Assembly (NCBI GenBank): GCA_027482985.1
Contig: JAIXVO010000417.1
Span: 1 to 18,248 of the forward strand
Source of the DNA: Cyanobacteriota bacterium
Lineage (GTDB): Bacteria; Cyanobacteriota; Cyanobacteriia; Leptolyngbyales; Leptolyngbyaceae
Length of the DNA: 18,248 bases
Direction of reading: 5' to 3'
The notes under the pieces are model-generated. The model did no database searches, had not been told where the DNA came from, and was given only the letters and a program-made list of their open reading frames with translations. The position numbers were made by a program, and so were the translations under genes. Shown one piece after another: positions 1 through 7,554 of this stretch; the first letter of the stretch is position 1, and every line of letters starts with the position of its first letter.

Positions 1-2741
1 AATGGACGGCGGGACAATTCACGATCGCAGAACAGTCCTGTCAGAAAGCGTTAACTCTGTATCGGGAATTGGGCGATCGCAAGGCGGAAGCGACGGTCTT
101 AAGTGGTTTAGGCGTGATTTACGGTTCTCTGCGCAATGGGGAGAAAGCGATCGCGTATCAGCAGCAAGGGTTGGAAGTTGCCAAACTCAGTCAGGATGAT
201 TCACTGGTCGTGAAAGCGTGGCTCAATTTAGGGCAGGCGTATGAGATGCAGCCGGATGGTGTGAAAGCGATCGCGGCCTATGAAACCGGGTTGCAACTGG
301 CCCGTAAAAGTCAATCGGCGATGGGAGCGTTAACGGCACTCAATTTTTTAGCGCATGCTTACGCCCAGCAGCGCAATTTCCCGCAGGTGATTGCTTACCA
401 GGAGCAGAGTATTCTCCTGGCGCGGCAGTTGAATGATGCCCGTAGCGAAGTTCGCAGTCGCATCAATTTAGGGAATGCCTATACCGAATTGGGTCGTGTC
501 CAGGAGGCGATCGCGGTATTAGAACCGGGGATTGCACTCGCGCAGCAACAGGGGTGGGCATTGGAGGGAGCCTGGGTCTATCAAAAACTAGGCGGCGCTT
601 ATCGGATTCAGGGTGAGTATGCCAAAGCGATCGCCAGTTTTAGTCAGAGTTTGACAGCGGCGCGGACGGCTCAGGATCGCGATCTGGAAACCGTCGCCTT
701 GAATGAATCCGGGCGAGTCTACGAAGCGCAGGGAAACTATGCCAAAGCGATCGAATTTCATCAAAAAGGCTATGACTTAGCCAAGCGTTTGAATCACTTG
801 AAGCATCAAATTCGGAGTTTAAATGGACTCGGCTTAGCTCACTATAATTTAGGCAACTATGAACAGGCGATCGCCTTCCAAACCCAACAACTGCAACTGG
901 CGCAACAGGGGCAAGATGTGGAGGGGCAATCCTGGGCTTTGAGCTTACTCGGTCTGACTTACTCGGCGCAGGGCGATGCGCCTAAAGGATTGGCGTATTT
1001 ACAGCAGGCGGCAACCTTGATGCAGCAAGGGGGCGATCGCTGGGGCACCGCCGCTGTGTTAGCGAATTTGGGCGGCGCTTACCGGAATCAGGGCAATTAT
1101 CCTCAGGCCATTCGCGCTTATGAGCAAAGTTTAACCCTGATGCGATCGCTCAATCATCCAGGGGCTGAAGGGCGGATATTGCTGGCGTTGGGCAGTGTGT
1201 ATCGGAACCAAAATCGGTATCCACAGGCGATCGCGGCTTACCAAAAAGGCTTGGGACTGACCCGCCAGGTGGGAGATGACACCGCCACCAGCTATGCCCT
1301 CACGAACCTGGGACTGATCCAGTATCGGCAGCAGAACTTCAAAGAGTCAGAAACCTGGTTGCGGCAGGCGATCGCTAGTCGAGAATCCCTCCGCACCCGG
1401 ATGGGGCAGAATGATGCCCTGAAGATTGCGCTGGCGGATATGGAAATCACCAATCTCGCCTACCTGACTTTGCAACGGACGCTGATTGCTCAGAAGCGCT
1501 TCGAAGCTGCCCTCGAAGTGGCGGAACAGGGACGCGCCCGCACCTTTGCCGAACTCGTCGCCAAAAACATTCCGGGTCACCAATCGGCTCAGTTGCCCCT
1601 CCCCACACTGGCTCAAATTCGGCAGGTTGCCAAGCAGCAAAAGGCCACCCTGGTGCAGTATTCCATTCTGGATGATGCCCTCGACATTCAGAACCGGGGT
1701 CAGCACCCAGAGGCTCAAATCGCCATCTGGGTAATTCAACCCTCCGGACAAATCGCTTTTCGCCAAGTGCAGCTTACCAATTCAGCAGGGAATGAAAAAA
1801 AATTAGCCGCGTTGGTCAACGACGGAAGGTTCTCCTTGGAGCGTCGCAATCGGGGCTTGAGTAAATCTCGGATGCAGGCGTTACATCAACTGCTGATTCA
1901 CCCGATCGCCGACTTACTTCCAACTCTGCCCACAGCCAAAGTGGTGTTCATTCCGCAGGGATCGCTGTTCCTCGTCCCTTTTGCCGCCTTGCAAGCGATG
2001 GATGGTTCCTACTTGATTGAGCGGCATACGGTCGTCGTTTCCCCGTCGATTCAAGTATTAGATCTCACCCGACAGGCCAAACAGAAGTGGCAAACGATAC
2101 TGGCAGGCGGCACGACGCAGTTTTCCCCGGCTTTAGTCGTCGGCAATCCCACCATGCCCAGCCGACAGCGTGAGAACGGCCAACCGCCCGAACCCCTCAG
2201 CCCCTTACCGGGTGCTGAAGCTGAGGCCAAAGCGATCGCGAATTTAATTAAAACGCAAGCAATCACTGGCAACACTGCCACCAAAGCCTTCGTTTTAGAA
2301 CAATTGCAGCAGGCTCGGTTAGTGCATTTGGCGACACATGGTTTGTTAGACGATGACCCGAAAACGGGGATTCCCGGCACGATCGCGCTGGCCCCTACCG
2401 TGAGCGATCGTGGCTTTCTCACTGCTGCCGAACTGCTGACCCTGAACCTGAAAGCAGATCTAGTGGTACTCAGTGCTTGCCACACTGGACAAGGCAAAAT
2501 TACGGGAGATGGGGTCGTGGGCCTGTCGCGATCGCTGATTGCGGCGGGTACTCCCAGTGTGGTGGTCTCGCTCTGGCAAGTGCCCGATGCATCCACCTCA
2601 GCGCTGATGATCGAATTCTATCGGCAACTGCTGAAGCAGCCCGACAAAGCTCAGGCATTACGCCAGGCGATGCTGATCACCTTACAAAAGTACCCCAGCC
2701 CTTACGATTGGGCAGGCTTTATTCTGATTGGCGAATCTTAA
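1..2741 (+). CDS. TPR-repeat protein with C-terminal CHAT protease domain (5' end outside window)
   Basis: The frame is open from the first base, and TPR-like sequence (WTAGQFTIAEQSCQKALTLY) lies upstream of the first Met at 69, so the true start is outside the window. Numbering from that Met, residues about 1-440 are tandem 40-residue tetratricopeptide repeats with recurring LG.AY and .YAKAIA motifs. After a linker, residues about 490-890 form a CHAT domain (caspase-HetF-associated with TPRs). The caspase-like pair is visible: His757 in HLATHG and Cys804 in LSACHTG, followed by the typical GDGVVGLSRSLIAAG and VVVSLWQVPD segments. CHAT proteins are cysteine peptidases of the caspase/separase fold, and the TPRs usually bind a partner or substrate. 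No signal peptide can be judged because the N-terminus is missing. No partner gene follows, so the substrate is unknown. Family assignment is firm; the function in this organism is inferred. Confidence 0.93.
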   Translation, partial: WTAGQFTIAEQSCQKALTLYRELGDRKAEATVLSGLGVIYGSLRNGEKAIAYQQQGLEVAKLSQDDSLVVKAWLNLGQAYEMQPDGVKAIAAYETGLQLARKSQSAMGALTALNFLAHAYAQQRNFPQVIAYQEQSILLARQLNDARSEVRSRINLGNAYTELGRVQEAIAVLEPGIALAQQQGWALEGAWVYQKLGGAYRIQGEYAKAIASFSQSLTAARTAQDRDLETVALNESGRVYEAQGNYAKAIEFHQKGYDLAKRLNHLKHQIRSLNGLGLAHYNLGNYEQAIAFQTQQLQLAQQGQDVEGQSWALSLLGLTYSAQGDAPKGLAYLQQAATLMQQGGDRWGTAAVLANLGGAYRNQGNYPQAIRAYEQSLTLMRSLNHPGAEGRILLALGSVYRNQNRYPQAIAAYQKGLGLTRQVGDDTATSYALTNLGLIQYRQQNFKESETWLRQAIASRESLRTRMGQNDALKIALADMEITNLAYLTLQRTLIAQKRFEAALEVAEQGRARTFAELVAKNIPGHQSAQLPLPTLAQIRQVAKQQKATLVQYSILDDALDIQNRGQHPEAQIAIWVIQPSGQIAFRQVQLTNSAGNEKKLAALVNDGRFSLERRNRGLSKSRMQALHQLLIHPIADLLPTLPTAKVVFIPQGSLFLVPFAALQAMDGSYLIERHTVVVSPSIQVLDLTRQAKQKWQTILAGGTTQFSPALVVGNPTMPSRQRENGQPPEPLSPLPGAEAEAKAIANLIKTQAITGNTATKAFVLEQLQQARLVHLATHGLLDDDPKTGIPGTIALAPTVSDRGFLTAAELLTLNLKADLVVLSACHTGQGKITGDGVVGLSRSLIAAGTPSVVVSLWQVPDASTSALMIEFYRQLLKQPDKAQALRQAMLITLQKYPSPYDWAGFILIGES
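147..1234 (+). repeat. 120-bp-phased HIP1 octamers inside the TPR coding region
   Basis: Perfect GCGATCGC octamers start at 147, 267, 507, 627, 867 and 1227, all separated by multiples of 120 bp. A one-mismatch copy (GCGATCGA) lies in phase at 747. Each encodes the Ala-Ile-(Ala/Glu) step of the first helix of a 40-residue TPR. The in-phase positions 387, 987 and 1107 are degenerate. Confidence 0.85.
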
Positions 2742-2950
2742 GTCAGACTGACTATTGCTGCTGGGTTTGGAGCCAATGCCCTGACCAGAGTGGATATTCT
2801 ACAATCAGCAAATCCAGCCGACACATCCTAAGCGAAGTTGCTATAGGGCATGGGACTGGACAAGAGGGCGTTATTACCCTAGACAGTTTGGCTACCAACA
2901 CAATGACCAATGACTAGGAGCGGCGACAAGGGCAACTCCTGAGCCTCAAT

Positions 2951-3352
2951 TTATGCGGGCATGAGGACGGTATCGATGATGTGGATGACACCATTGTCGG
3001 CCGCGACATCGGCAGTGGTCACACTCGACTCATTCACTTTCACGCCTTTAGAAGCATCGATCGCAACTTCTGATCCTTCTACCGTTTTCGCCGATTTCAG
3101 CTTGGTCACATCTGCGGCCATGACCTTACCAGGGACGACATGATAAGTCAGGATTTTCGTCAGTTGGGGGATGTCCTTCAGGAGGCCATCAACGGTGCCT
3201 GCTGGCAATTTAGCAAACGCTTCATCCGTGGGGGCGAAGACGGTAAACGGCCCTTTGCCTTTGAGCGTATCCACCAAATTTGCCGCTTTAATGGCAGCAA
3301 CTAAAGTTGTAAAGGAACCTGCATTAACCGCAGTATCAATAATGTCAGCCAT
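2951..3352 (-). CDS. single-domain fasciclin (FAS1) protein
   Basis: A 133-residue protein that is essentially one FAS1 domain. The H1 box [19 protein letters not shown] and the H2 box [13 protein letters not shown] are both present, with the YH motif ([10 protein letters not shown]) between them. FAS1 domains mediate adhesion or protein-protein contact. Short bacterial single-domain versions are common in cyanobacteria and their exact role is not well defined. I chose ATG at 3352 (MADIIDTAV) because GGTGAG lies 4 nt upstream; a GTG three codons earlier would overlap that ribosome-binding site. There is no signal peptide or membrane segment from this start, so the protein looks cytoplasmic or non-classically exported. 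It is monocistronic, with an AT-rich leader on its 5' side. Domain identity is firm. Confidence 0.92.
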   Translation of the reverse strand: MADIIDTAVNAGSFTTLVAAIKAANLVDTLKGKGPFTVFAPTDEAFAKLPAGTVDGLLKDIPQLTKILTYHVVPGKVMAADVTKLKSAKTVEGSEVAIDASKGVKVNESSVTTADVAADNGVIHIIDTVLMPA

Positions 3353-3920
3353 GTTTCTCACCTAGTAAATTGATTGATTAGAAGCGTCATCCTGAGATGA
3401 CTGATGACTAACTGTATTTACTGTAACACTTTTAATTCTAATTTGAGTCTGAAATAGATTTTAAAGTTATTTTTATTTAATTTAATCACTATCTTACTTA
3501 AGTCTGATTTTATTTCTGTTTAATGAAGATACCCTAATTAGATGCGTTCGTTCAACCTAAAAAATAGTATTACTGTGGGGTGCTGTGAGCGACAGCTTAA
3601 CGCATCACAGCAGAATTTTAGTCGCGATCGCAGATCGTGCTACAGCGATGATGATGATGCATTACGACTTTGTCTAACACATCCCACGCAACCAATCTGA
3701 AATTACAAGGGACTTTAAGGTTATGCACAAATAAATATAGTTTGGCAACTCTGGTTCGTGATGCCAAACTAATGAGATTTTTGAAAAAGATAATACCCCT
3801 GAATGGGTTTGGCATCCGGCAGATAACTTTTAGAGCATCGCTAAGACCGTGACCAAACTCCTACAGTTTTTGGATTGGAAATTTTCTAGAAATGGCCGAA
3901 TGGGAATGATATCGCGATCG
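3353..3920. other. intergenic region, AT-rich, no convincing gene
   Basis: This is the 5' leader of the fasciclin gene (strongly AT-rich about 3400-3540) followed by more mixed sequence. The short open frames here (60-65 codons on both strands near 3618-3852) have no recognisable motif, no good ribosome-binding site and overlap each other. The only structured element seen is the inverted repeat at 3738-3771. Confidence 0.6.
3738..3771. repeat. perfect 10-bp inverted repeat with 14-nt loop
   Basis: The arms TAGTTTGGCA (3738-3747) and TGCCAAACTA (3762-3771) are exactly complementary. A short T run (ATTTTTG) follows about 7 nt downstream on the plus strand. It could form a hairpin or act as a palindromic protein-binding site. 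No gene reads into it on the plus strand, so a terminator role is not obvious. Confidence 0.5.
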
Positions 3921-4337
3921 CTAGTCAGGGAAGCCTTGCCGACTCATACAGGCATTCAACTCGATCTCAGCTTGGCTTAGTTTAGGATAGGGCTTTAGAT
4001 TGAAAATGCGTTGGACTTGATCATTACCCATTTCGTCCCATGCCCGTTGCCAACTCGCCTGGCTCAGTTGTTTGGGTAAACAAGTTGCCAGCGCCTGTAC
4101 GCGATCGCGATCATTGTCACTTGCTGCTGGCGATCGTGGGGTGATGGCTACGGACAGGGTGGTTAGGTCAGGCATTGCCATAGCTGCGGACATAGGCAGG
4201 GCAGGCAACCAGGTGCAACTGATCAAAAAACCAATCAACAGGGCATTTTTGCACCAAATGAAAACTTGGGAATGAACTAAGTTAAAGCTGACTCGATTGG
4301 TTTGATCGTCTGTCTGTATCTGCGATCTGAAAATCAT
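3921..4337 (-). CDS. small exported or membrane-anchored hypothetical protein
   Basis: A 138-residue protein that I do not recognise. A polar N-terminus of about 30 residues precedes a hydrophobic stretch (about 31-54, NALLIGFLIS through AMA). This reads as a signal peptide with a possible AMA cleavage site or as a membrane anchor. The mature part (about 84 residues) has two cysteines, Cys86 (LATCLPKQL) and Cys130 (LNACMSRQGF), flanking a Trp-containing helix-like segment (SWQRAWDEM). A disulfide between them would suit a periplasmic location. The ATG at 4337 has AGGA five bases upstream, and no later Met before the hydrophobic segment is plausible. It stands alone between the fasciclin gene and nblA on the same strand. 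The coding call is moderately firm; the function is unknown. Confidence 0.6.
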   Translation of the reverse strand: MIFRSQIQTDDQTNRVSFNLVHSQVFIWCKNALLIGFLISCTWLPALPMSAAMAMPDLTTLSVAITPRSPAASDNDRDRVQALATCLPKQLSQASWQRAWDEMGNDQVQRIFNLKPYPKLSQAEIELNACMSRQGFPD

Positions 4338-4443
4338 AAAAATCCTGTGTATGCTTATCCGGGATAATAGACTGACGAGTCGATGCTGTAGATGGGGTTG
4401 GCGCGATCGCGTGTTTAACTAGATGGTTACGGAGATGAGTAAC

Positions 4444-4665
4444 TTAATAAGTTACGAAATCTACCCCTAACTTCCATTCATGCTTAAGCAATTCTTGATA
4501 CATCATTTTTTGGACTAACATCAACCGATGCTGCTCAATGAGCAAAGATTGGGCTTGTTCCCGTGACATCTGCTGAACTTGATCAGCAAAAATTCTGAGT
4601 CCAAATTCTTGATCGAGTGACAGTTCCGTGGATTGATCCATTGACTGATTCAGTGATTGATCCAT
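4444..4665 (-). CDS. nblA: NblA-family phycobilisome degradation protein
   Basis: A 73-residue protein matching the NblA family along its core: LSLDQEFGLRIFADQVQQMS, then REQAQSLLIEQ, ending MMYQELLKHEWKLG. NblA is a small, mostly alpha-helical dimer that binds phycobiliproteins and recruits the Clp protease so that phycobilisomes are dismantled during nitrogen or sulfur starvation. Family members are usually about 55-65 residues. This one has an N-terminal extension containing a short DQS repeat (MDQSLNQSMDQSTE). The ATG at 4665 is preceded by GGGAGAT at a good distance, supporting this start over the internal Met9. The sulfate-import operon starts about 4 kb away on the same strand; a shared starvation response is possible but not shown. 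Family identity is firm. Confidence 0.93.
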   Translation of the reverse strand: MDQSLNQSMDQSTELSLDQEFGLRIFADQVQQMSREQAQSLLIEQHRLMLVQKMMYQELLKHEWKLGVDFVTY

Positions 4666-4761
4666 AGTTTATCTCCCATTATTAACTGAGGGTGAAAATT
4701 ACGAATCTTTCGATAAGAATAAACTCAATTCTTATTTATTTCCGTATGTAAACGAGTATAA
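4666..4761 (-). promoter_or_regulatory. nblA leader with a possible weak NtcA-like site
   Basis: Read on the minus strand, this AT-rich leader contains TTA-N8-TAC (4761 to 4748), one base away from the NtcA consensus GTA-N8-TAC. A possible -10 hexamer TATTCT lies about 26 nt further downstream, slightly more than the usual 22-23 nt. Control of nblA by NtcA is established in several cyanobacteria, but this match is weak. Confidence 0.25.
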
Positions 4762-4851
4762 CAAGCGATTAGTTGATTTGCCGTTTTCGCAGATATTTCT
4801 CTAGTTCCTAGTTTGTTTTGAACTTTATGCTGCGCTATCTCAATTCCTAAT

Positions 4852-5390
4852 ATGACAAACATTGAAGCATTAGAGAACGCCAAAGACATCCTTCTTTTGA
4901 TAGAACTCTTAGATGTGAAGTCATTCGATCGCTGTTTGAACGCGTGAAAGTTTTAGAGGTCACCCCTGTCTGCCAGTGAGCGCGATCGCCTGACTAAAGA
5001 ATTCTTAGATGGTGCCGGGATTTGACTGAGCGTTCATAGCCTAAGTTCCGGCTCAGTTGAAGCCAGTGATGGTCATTTGCCCCTACCCAATCTGCCGCGA
5101 TCGCCGTTGAATTCGGTCTACCCACTCTCGATACCGTATATACTACGGTTACCTTATCAACAAACAGTATTTCAAGATACCCAGCCTGTCGCCCACTCAA
5201 GTGCGCCGCAAGCCACTCGTTCAGTAGCAGTTTTCCTAACGCACTTCGCTGCCCGTTGAACAGAACGGCGTGGGGCGGATTGAAACGGGCGTGGTGCAGA
5301 CTTTTACCTGGTTGGACGATGGCACGACGATGCCCTAACTTAACGTCTGCTGGTAGGCGGCACTGCACCCAAATAGGTTAGAGGCAGCAC
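4852..5390 (+). pseudogene. probable decayed coding sequence, family not recognised
   Basis: There is no long intact frame on the plus strand, but protein-like fragments appear in successive frames. They are MTNIEALENAKDILLLIELL ending at a TGA at 4945, LSASERDRLTKEFLDGAGI ending near 5024, SAAIAVEFGLPTLDTVYTT near 5090-5150, and RIETGVVQTFTWLDDGTTMP ending at a TAA at about 5335. This mix of fragments broken by stops and frameshifts is what an old inactivated gene looks like. I cannot name the family. A 124-codon open frame on the opposite strand (5368-4994) has no recognisable features and is probably fortuitous. The rest of the 4666-5458 gap holds nothing else I can support. Confidence 0.3.
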
Positions 5391-5458
5391 TCCACCCGAA
5401 CCCATTCGCCAGTTTAGCCATTGCAGGCGCTACGGTAATTCACTGTAGCGTCTCAAGT

Positions 5459-5737
5459 TCACCAGCCATCTTGATCGGTATCACGCCAAATTTCTAAGCC
5501 TAAATCGTTGATATAGGTAAACGCCTGTTCCACCTGTTCATGCGTCCCGCGCAATTCCAGATCAAACCAGCCATCCCCATTGGCATTGGCTCCCAGCACT
5601 GCCGCCATAATGTTGACCGTCACTTGATACTTGGAGATCAATTGTGAGATGACTGGTTCTTGATGCAATTGTTTGGGAATGCGTAACCGCACGCGGCGTT
5701 GAGTAAATCTCGTGTGCTCAGTCATGGTAATTTTCAT
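5459..5737 (-). CDS. NIL-domain protein at the end of the sulfate-import operon
   Basis: A 92-residue protein made almost entirely of one NIL domain, an ACT-like ferredoxin-fold module first seen at the C-terminus of MetN-type ABC ATPases. Recognisable features are RVRLRIPKQLHQEPVISQLI, the YQVTVNIMAA strand and the GWFDLELRGTHEQVEQAFTY segment with its final LGLEIW. The domain is thought to bind a small ligand and regulate transport. It begins 2 nt after the cysW stop, so it is translated from the same message. Start choice is open between ATG 5737 (MKITMTEHT) and ATG 5725 (MTEHTRF); the first is adopted for its tight junction with cysW. Its position directly after cysW, where a cysA ATPase gene might be expected, suggests a role in sulfate uptake, but that is inference. 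Confidence 0.88.
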   Translation of the reverse strand: MKITMTEHTRFTQRRVRLRIPKQLHQEPVISQLISKYQVTVNIMAAVLGANANGDGWFDLELRGTHEQVEQAFTYINDLGLEIWRDTDQDGW

Positions 5738-5739
5738 CG

Positions 5740-6621
5740 CTAATGTGTCTTCTTCAACTGTCCACCCGTTCGTCGTTCCAAAATCTCTTTTAGCACCAGC
5801 GTCACGACTGCCAGTAGTGCTAGTAACACTGCCGCCGCATAGGCCGCTTCCGTATCGTAGTTTTTGTAAGCCTCTTCGACAAACAGCGGCAAGCTTTGAG
5901 TTTTGCCCGCAATGTTGCCAGAGACGACCGAAACTGCGCCAAATTCGCCCATTGCCCGCGCATTCGTGAGTAGCACGCCGTACAACAGCCCCCAGCGAAT
6001 ATTTGGCACAGTCACGCGCCAGAACGTTTGCCAGGGAGTCGCGCCCAGGGTGTAAGCGGCTTCTTCCTGATCCAGTCCTTCCTCTTCCAGCACCGGAATC
6101 ACTTCCCGCGCCACGAAGGGCATACTGACAAAGGCCGTCGCCAGCACCATCCCCGGCAAGGCAAACACGATATTGAGACCGTGATCCATCAGCCATTGCC
6201 CAAACCACCCCTGCCGCCCATAGAGCAGCATGATCATGAGGCCCGCGACGACGGGGGAAATGGCAAAGGGGAGATCGACAATACTCAGCAGTAATGTACG
6301 ACCGCGAAAGCGCTTGTTGGCAAGGGCGATCGCGGTACACAGCCCAAAAATGGTGTTGAGCGGAACGGCGATCGCGGCGAGAATCAGCGTCATCCGCACT
6401 GCCGCTTGAAAATCGGGTTTGCTCAAGTTTTGCAGAAAGGGACCGAACCCTTTGCTAAAAGCTTGATAAAACACGTTGATCGCCGGGATATAAAGCACCA
6501 GTGCCAGGAACAGCAGCGAAATGCCAATTAAAACTCCCGGCACCCAATTGAGTGGAGTGGTGGCGGGGCGGCGGGGCGATGATGCCACGGGCGACACCGC
6601 ATCCATGAATGGGTCAGTCAT
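5740..6621 (-). CDS. cysW: sulfate/thiosulfate ABC transporter permease CysW
   Basis: A 293-residue inner-membrane permease subunit of the sulfate/thiosulfate importer. After a Pro/Ser-rich cytoplasmic N-terminus there are about six hydrophobic segments, the first at residues about 27-50. The cytoplasmic EAA loop that docks the ATPase is clear at about 186-206 ([20 protein letters not shown]). The CysW-like signatures [14 protein letters not shown] and [20 protein letters not shown] are present. Its ATG overlaps the cysT stop by 8 nt, implying translational coupling, with a GGGGGA stretch upstream. It pairs with CysT to form the heterodimeric channel fed by SbpA. Length and motifs match the family and nothing is missing. 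Confidence 0.96.
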   Translation of the reverse strand: MTDPFMDAVSPVASSPRRPATTPLNWVPGVLIGISLLFLALVLYIPAINVFYQAFSKGFGPFLQNLSKPDFQAAVRMTLILAAIAVPLNTIFGLCTAIALANKRFRGRTLLLSIVDLPFAISPVVAGLMIMLLYGRQGWFGQWLMDHGLNIVFALPGMVLATAFVSMPFVAREVIPVLEEEGLDQEEAAYTLGATPWQTFWRVTVPNIRWGLLYGVLLTNARAMGEFGAVSVVSGNIAGKTQSLPLFVEEAYKNYDTEAAYAAAVLLALLAVVTLVLKEILERRTGGQLKKTH

Positions 6622-7534
6622 ACCGTTTCCCCCAGGCTTGAATGAAATTAATCACCAACAACATTAATAACGAAATGATCAGGAGCACCATGCCAATGAC
6701 CGTGGCTCCGGCATAGTCATACTGTTCCAGGCGTTGGAAGATGAGGACGGGCGCAATCAGATCTTTGAAGGGCGTGTTGGATGAAATGATCACCGTGGAG
6801 CCAAATTCCCCCACCGCCCGCGAGAAGCCCAGGGCAATTCCCGTCAGGATGGCTGGCAACAGCGGTGGTAGCAACACCCGCCAAAATGTTTGCCACGCCG
6901 AAGCCCCCAGCGACCAGGCGACTTCTTCGGTTTCTCGCTCCATTTGCATCAATACAGGCTGCACCGTCCGCACGACAAAGGGCAGGGAGATGAACATCAT
7001 GGCAATCCCCACCCCCAAGCGGGTGAAGGCCACCTTGATGCCGAAGGGCGCTAGCAGGGAGCCAATCCAGCCGTTTTCGCTGTAAACCGTGGCTAAGGTT
7101 AACCCTGCCACCGCTGTTGGGAGGGCAAAGGGGAGATCGATGGAGGCATCAATCAGCTGGCGGCAGGGGAAGGCGTAGCGCACCAGCACCCAGGCCAGCA
7201 AGACCCCAAACACGCCATCGATCAGGGCGGCGACTAATGACGTGGTGAAGGTGACATCATAGGTGGAAAGGGCGATCGGGCTGGTGGCAATGTACCAAAA
7301 CTCAGCAGGGCCGATGGTTAACGATTTGGTTAACATCGCAGCGGTGGGGAGTAACAGCATGAACGCCAGATACCCCAACATGATTCGCCAAGTCCAGGGC
7401 ATGTGCATGATTGAATGCCAGAAGACTTTCCAGAGTGAGTCTGAAGTCGGTCGAGTAAGACTTTGAGTCGTCATAAATTGATGGGCAGCGGATGAGCATT
7501 GATGGGTCATGGATGGTGACATGGCATCACCCAT
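6614..7534 (-). CDS. cysT: sulfate/thiosulfate ABC transporter permease CysT (CysU)
   Basis: The partner permease of CysW, up to 306 residues. It has about six membrane segments (first about 51-70) and an EAA loop at about 203-223 ([20 protein letters not shown]). Family signatures include [32 protein letters not shown] and [16 protein letters not shown]. The start is uncertain. ATGs at 7534, 7522 and 7510 fall within a hairpin just after sbpA, and none has a good ribosome-binding site. ATG 7474 (MTTQSLTRP, residue 21) lies beyond the hairpin and would give 286 residues, about the usual size. The longest frame is given here. It lies 20 nt after the sbpA stop and overlaps cysW by 8 nt. Confidence 0.95.
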   Translation of the reverse strand: MGDAMSPSMTHQCSSAAHQFMTTQSLTRPTSDSLWKVFWHSIMHMPWTWRIMLGYLAFMLLLPTAAMLTKSLTIGPAEFWYIATSPIALSTYDVTFTTSLVAALIDGVFGVLLAWVLVRYAFPCRQLIDASIDLPFALPTAVAGLTLATVYSENGWIGSLLAPFGIKVAFTRLGVGIAMMFISLPFVVRTVQPVLMQMERETEEVAWSLGASAWQTFWRVLLPPLLPAILTGIALGFSRAVGEFGSTVIISSNTPFKDLIAPVLIFQRLEQYDYAGATVIGMVLLIISLLMLLVINFIQAWGKRYD

Positions 7535-7538
7535 GACC
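7505..7538 (-). promoter_or_regulatory. sbpA-cysT intercistronic hairpin covering possible cysT starts
   Basis: GGTCATG (7505-7511) pairs perfectly with CATGACC (7532-7538). Inside, GGTGA (7515-7519) pairs with TCACC (7527-7531), leaving a 3-nt bulge and a 7-nt loop. In the minus-strand mRNA the ATG at 7534 sits within the stem. Such elements can stabilise the upstream sbpA message or lower translation of the permease relative to the binding protein. The structure is seen in the sequence; its role is inferred. Confidence 0.5.
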
Positions 7539-7554
7539 GATTTACCGGATTCGA

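Noticed and set aside
2051..2596. A 181-codon minus-strand frame opposite the CHAT domain
   Set aside because: It is antisense to a strongly conserved protease domain; its translation is low-complexity and shows no family features.
2741..2755. Small palindrome AGTCAG-A-CTGACT at the CHAT stop codon as a terminator
   Set aside because: A one-base loop cannot form a stable hairpin as drawn and no T run follows.
2477..2917. A 146-codon plus-strand frame overlapping the end of the CHAT gene
   Set aside because: It is an out-of-frame shadow of the CHAT domain running into non-coding sequence, with no domain or ribosome-binding site.
4994..5368. A 124-codon minus-strand frame
   Set aside because: No recognisable motif or ribosome-binding site; the plus strand shows better protein-like fragments, so the region is better read as decayed sequence.
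5459..6340. A 293-codon minus-strand frame spanning the NIL-domain gene and part of cysW
   Set aside because: Only its last 92 codons are protein-like (the NIL domain). The upstream part lies out of frame over cysW, which has clear permease motifs.
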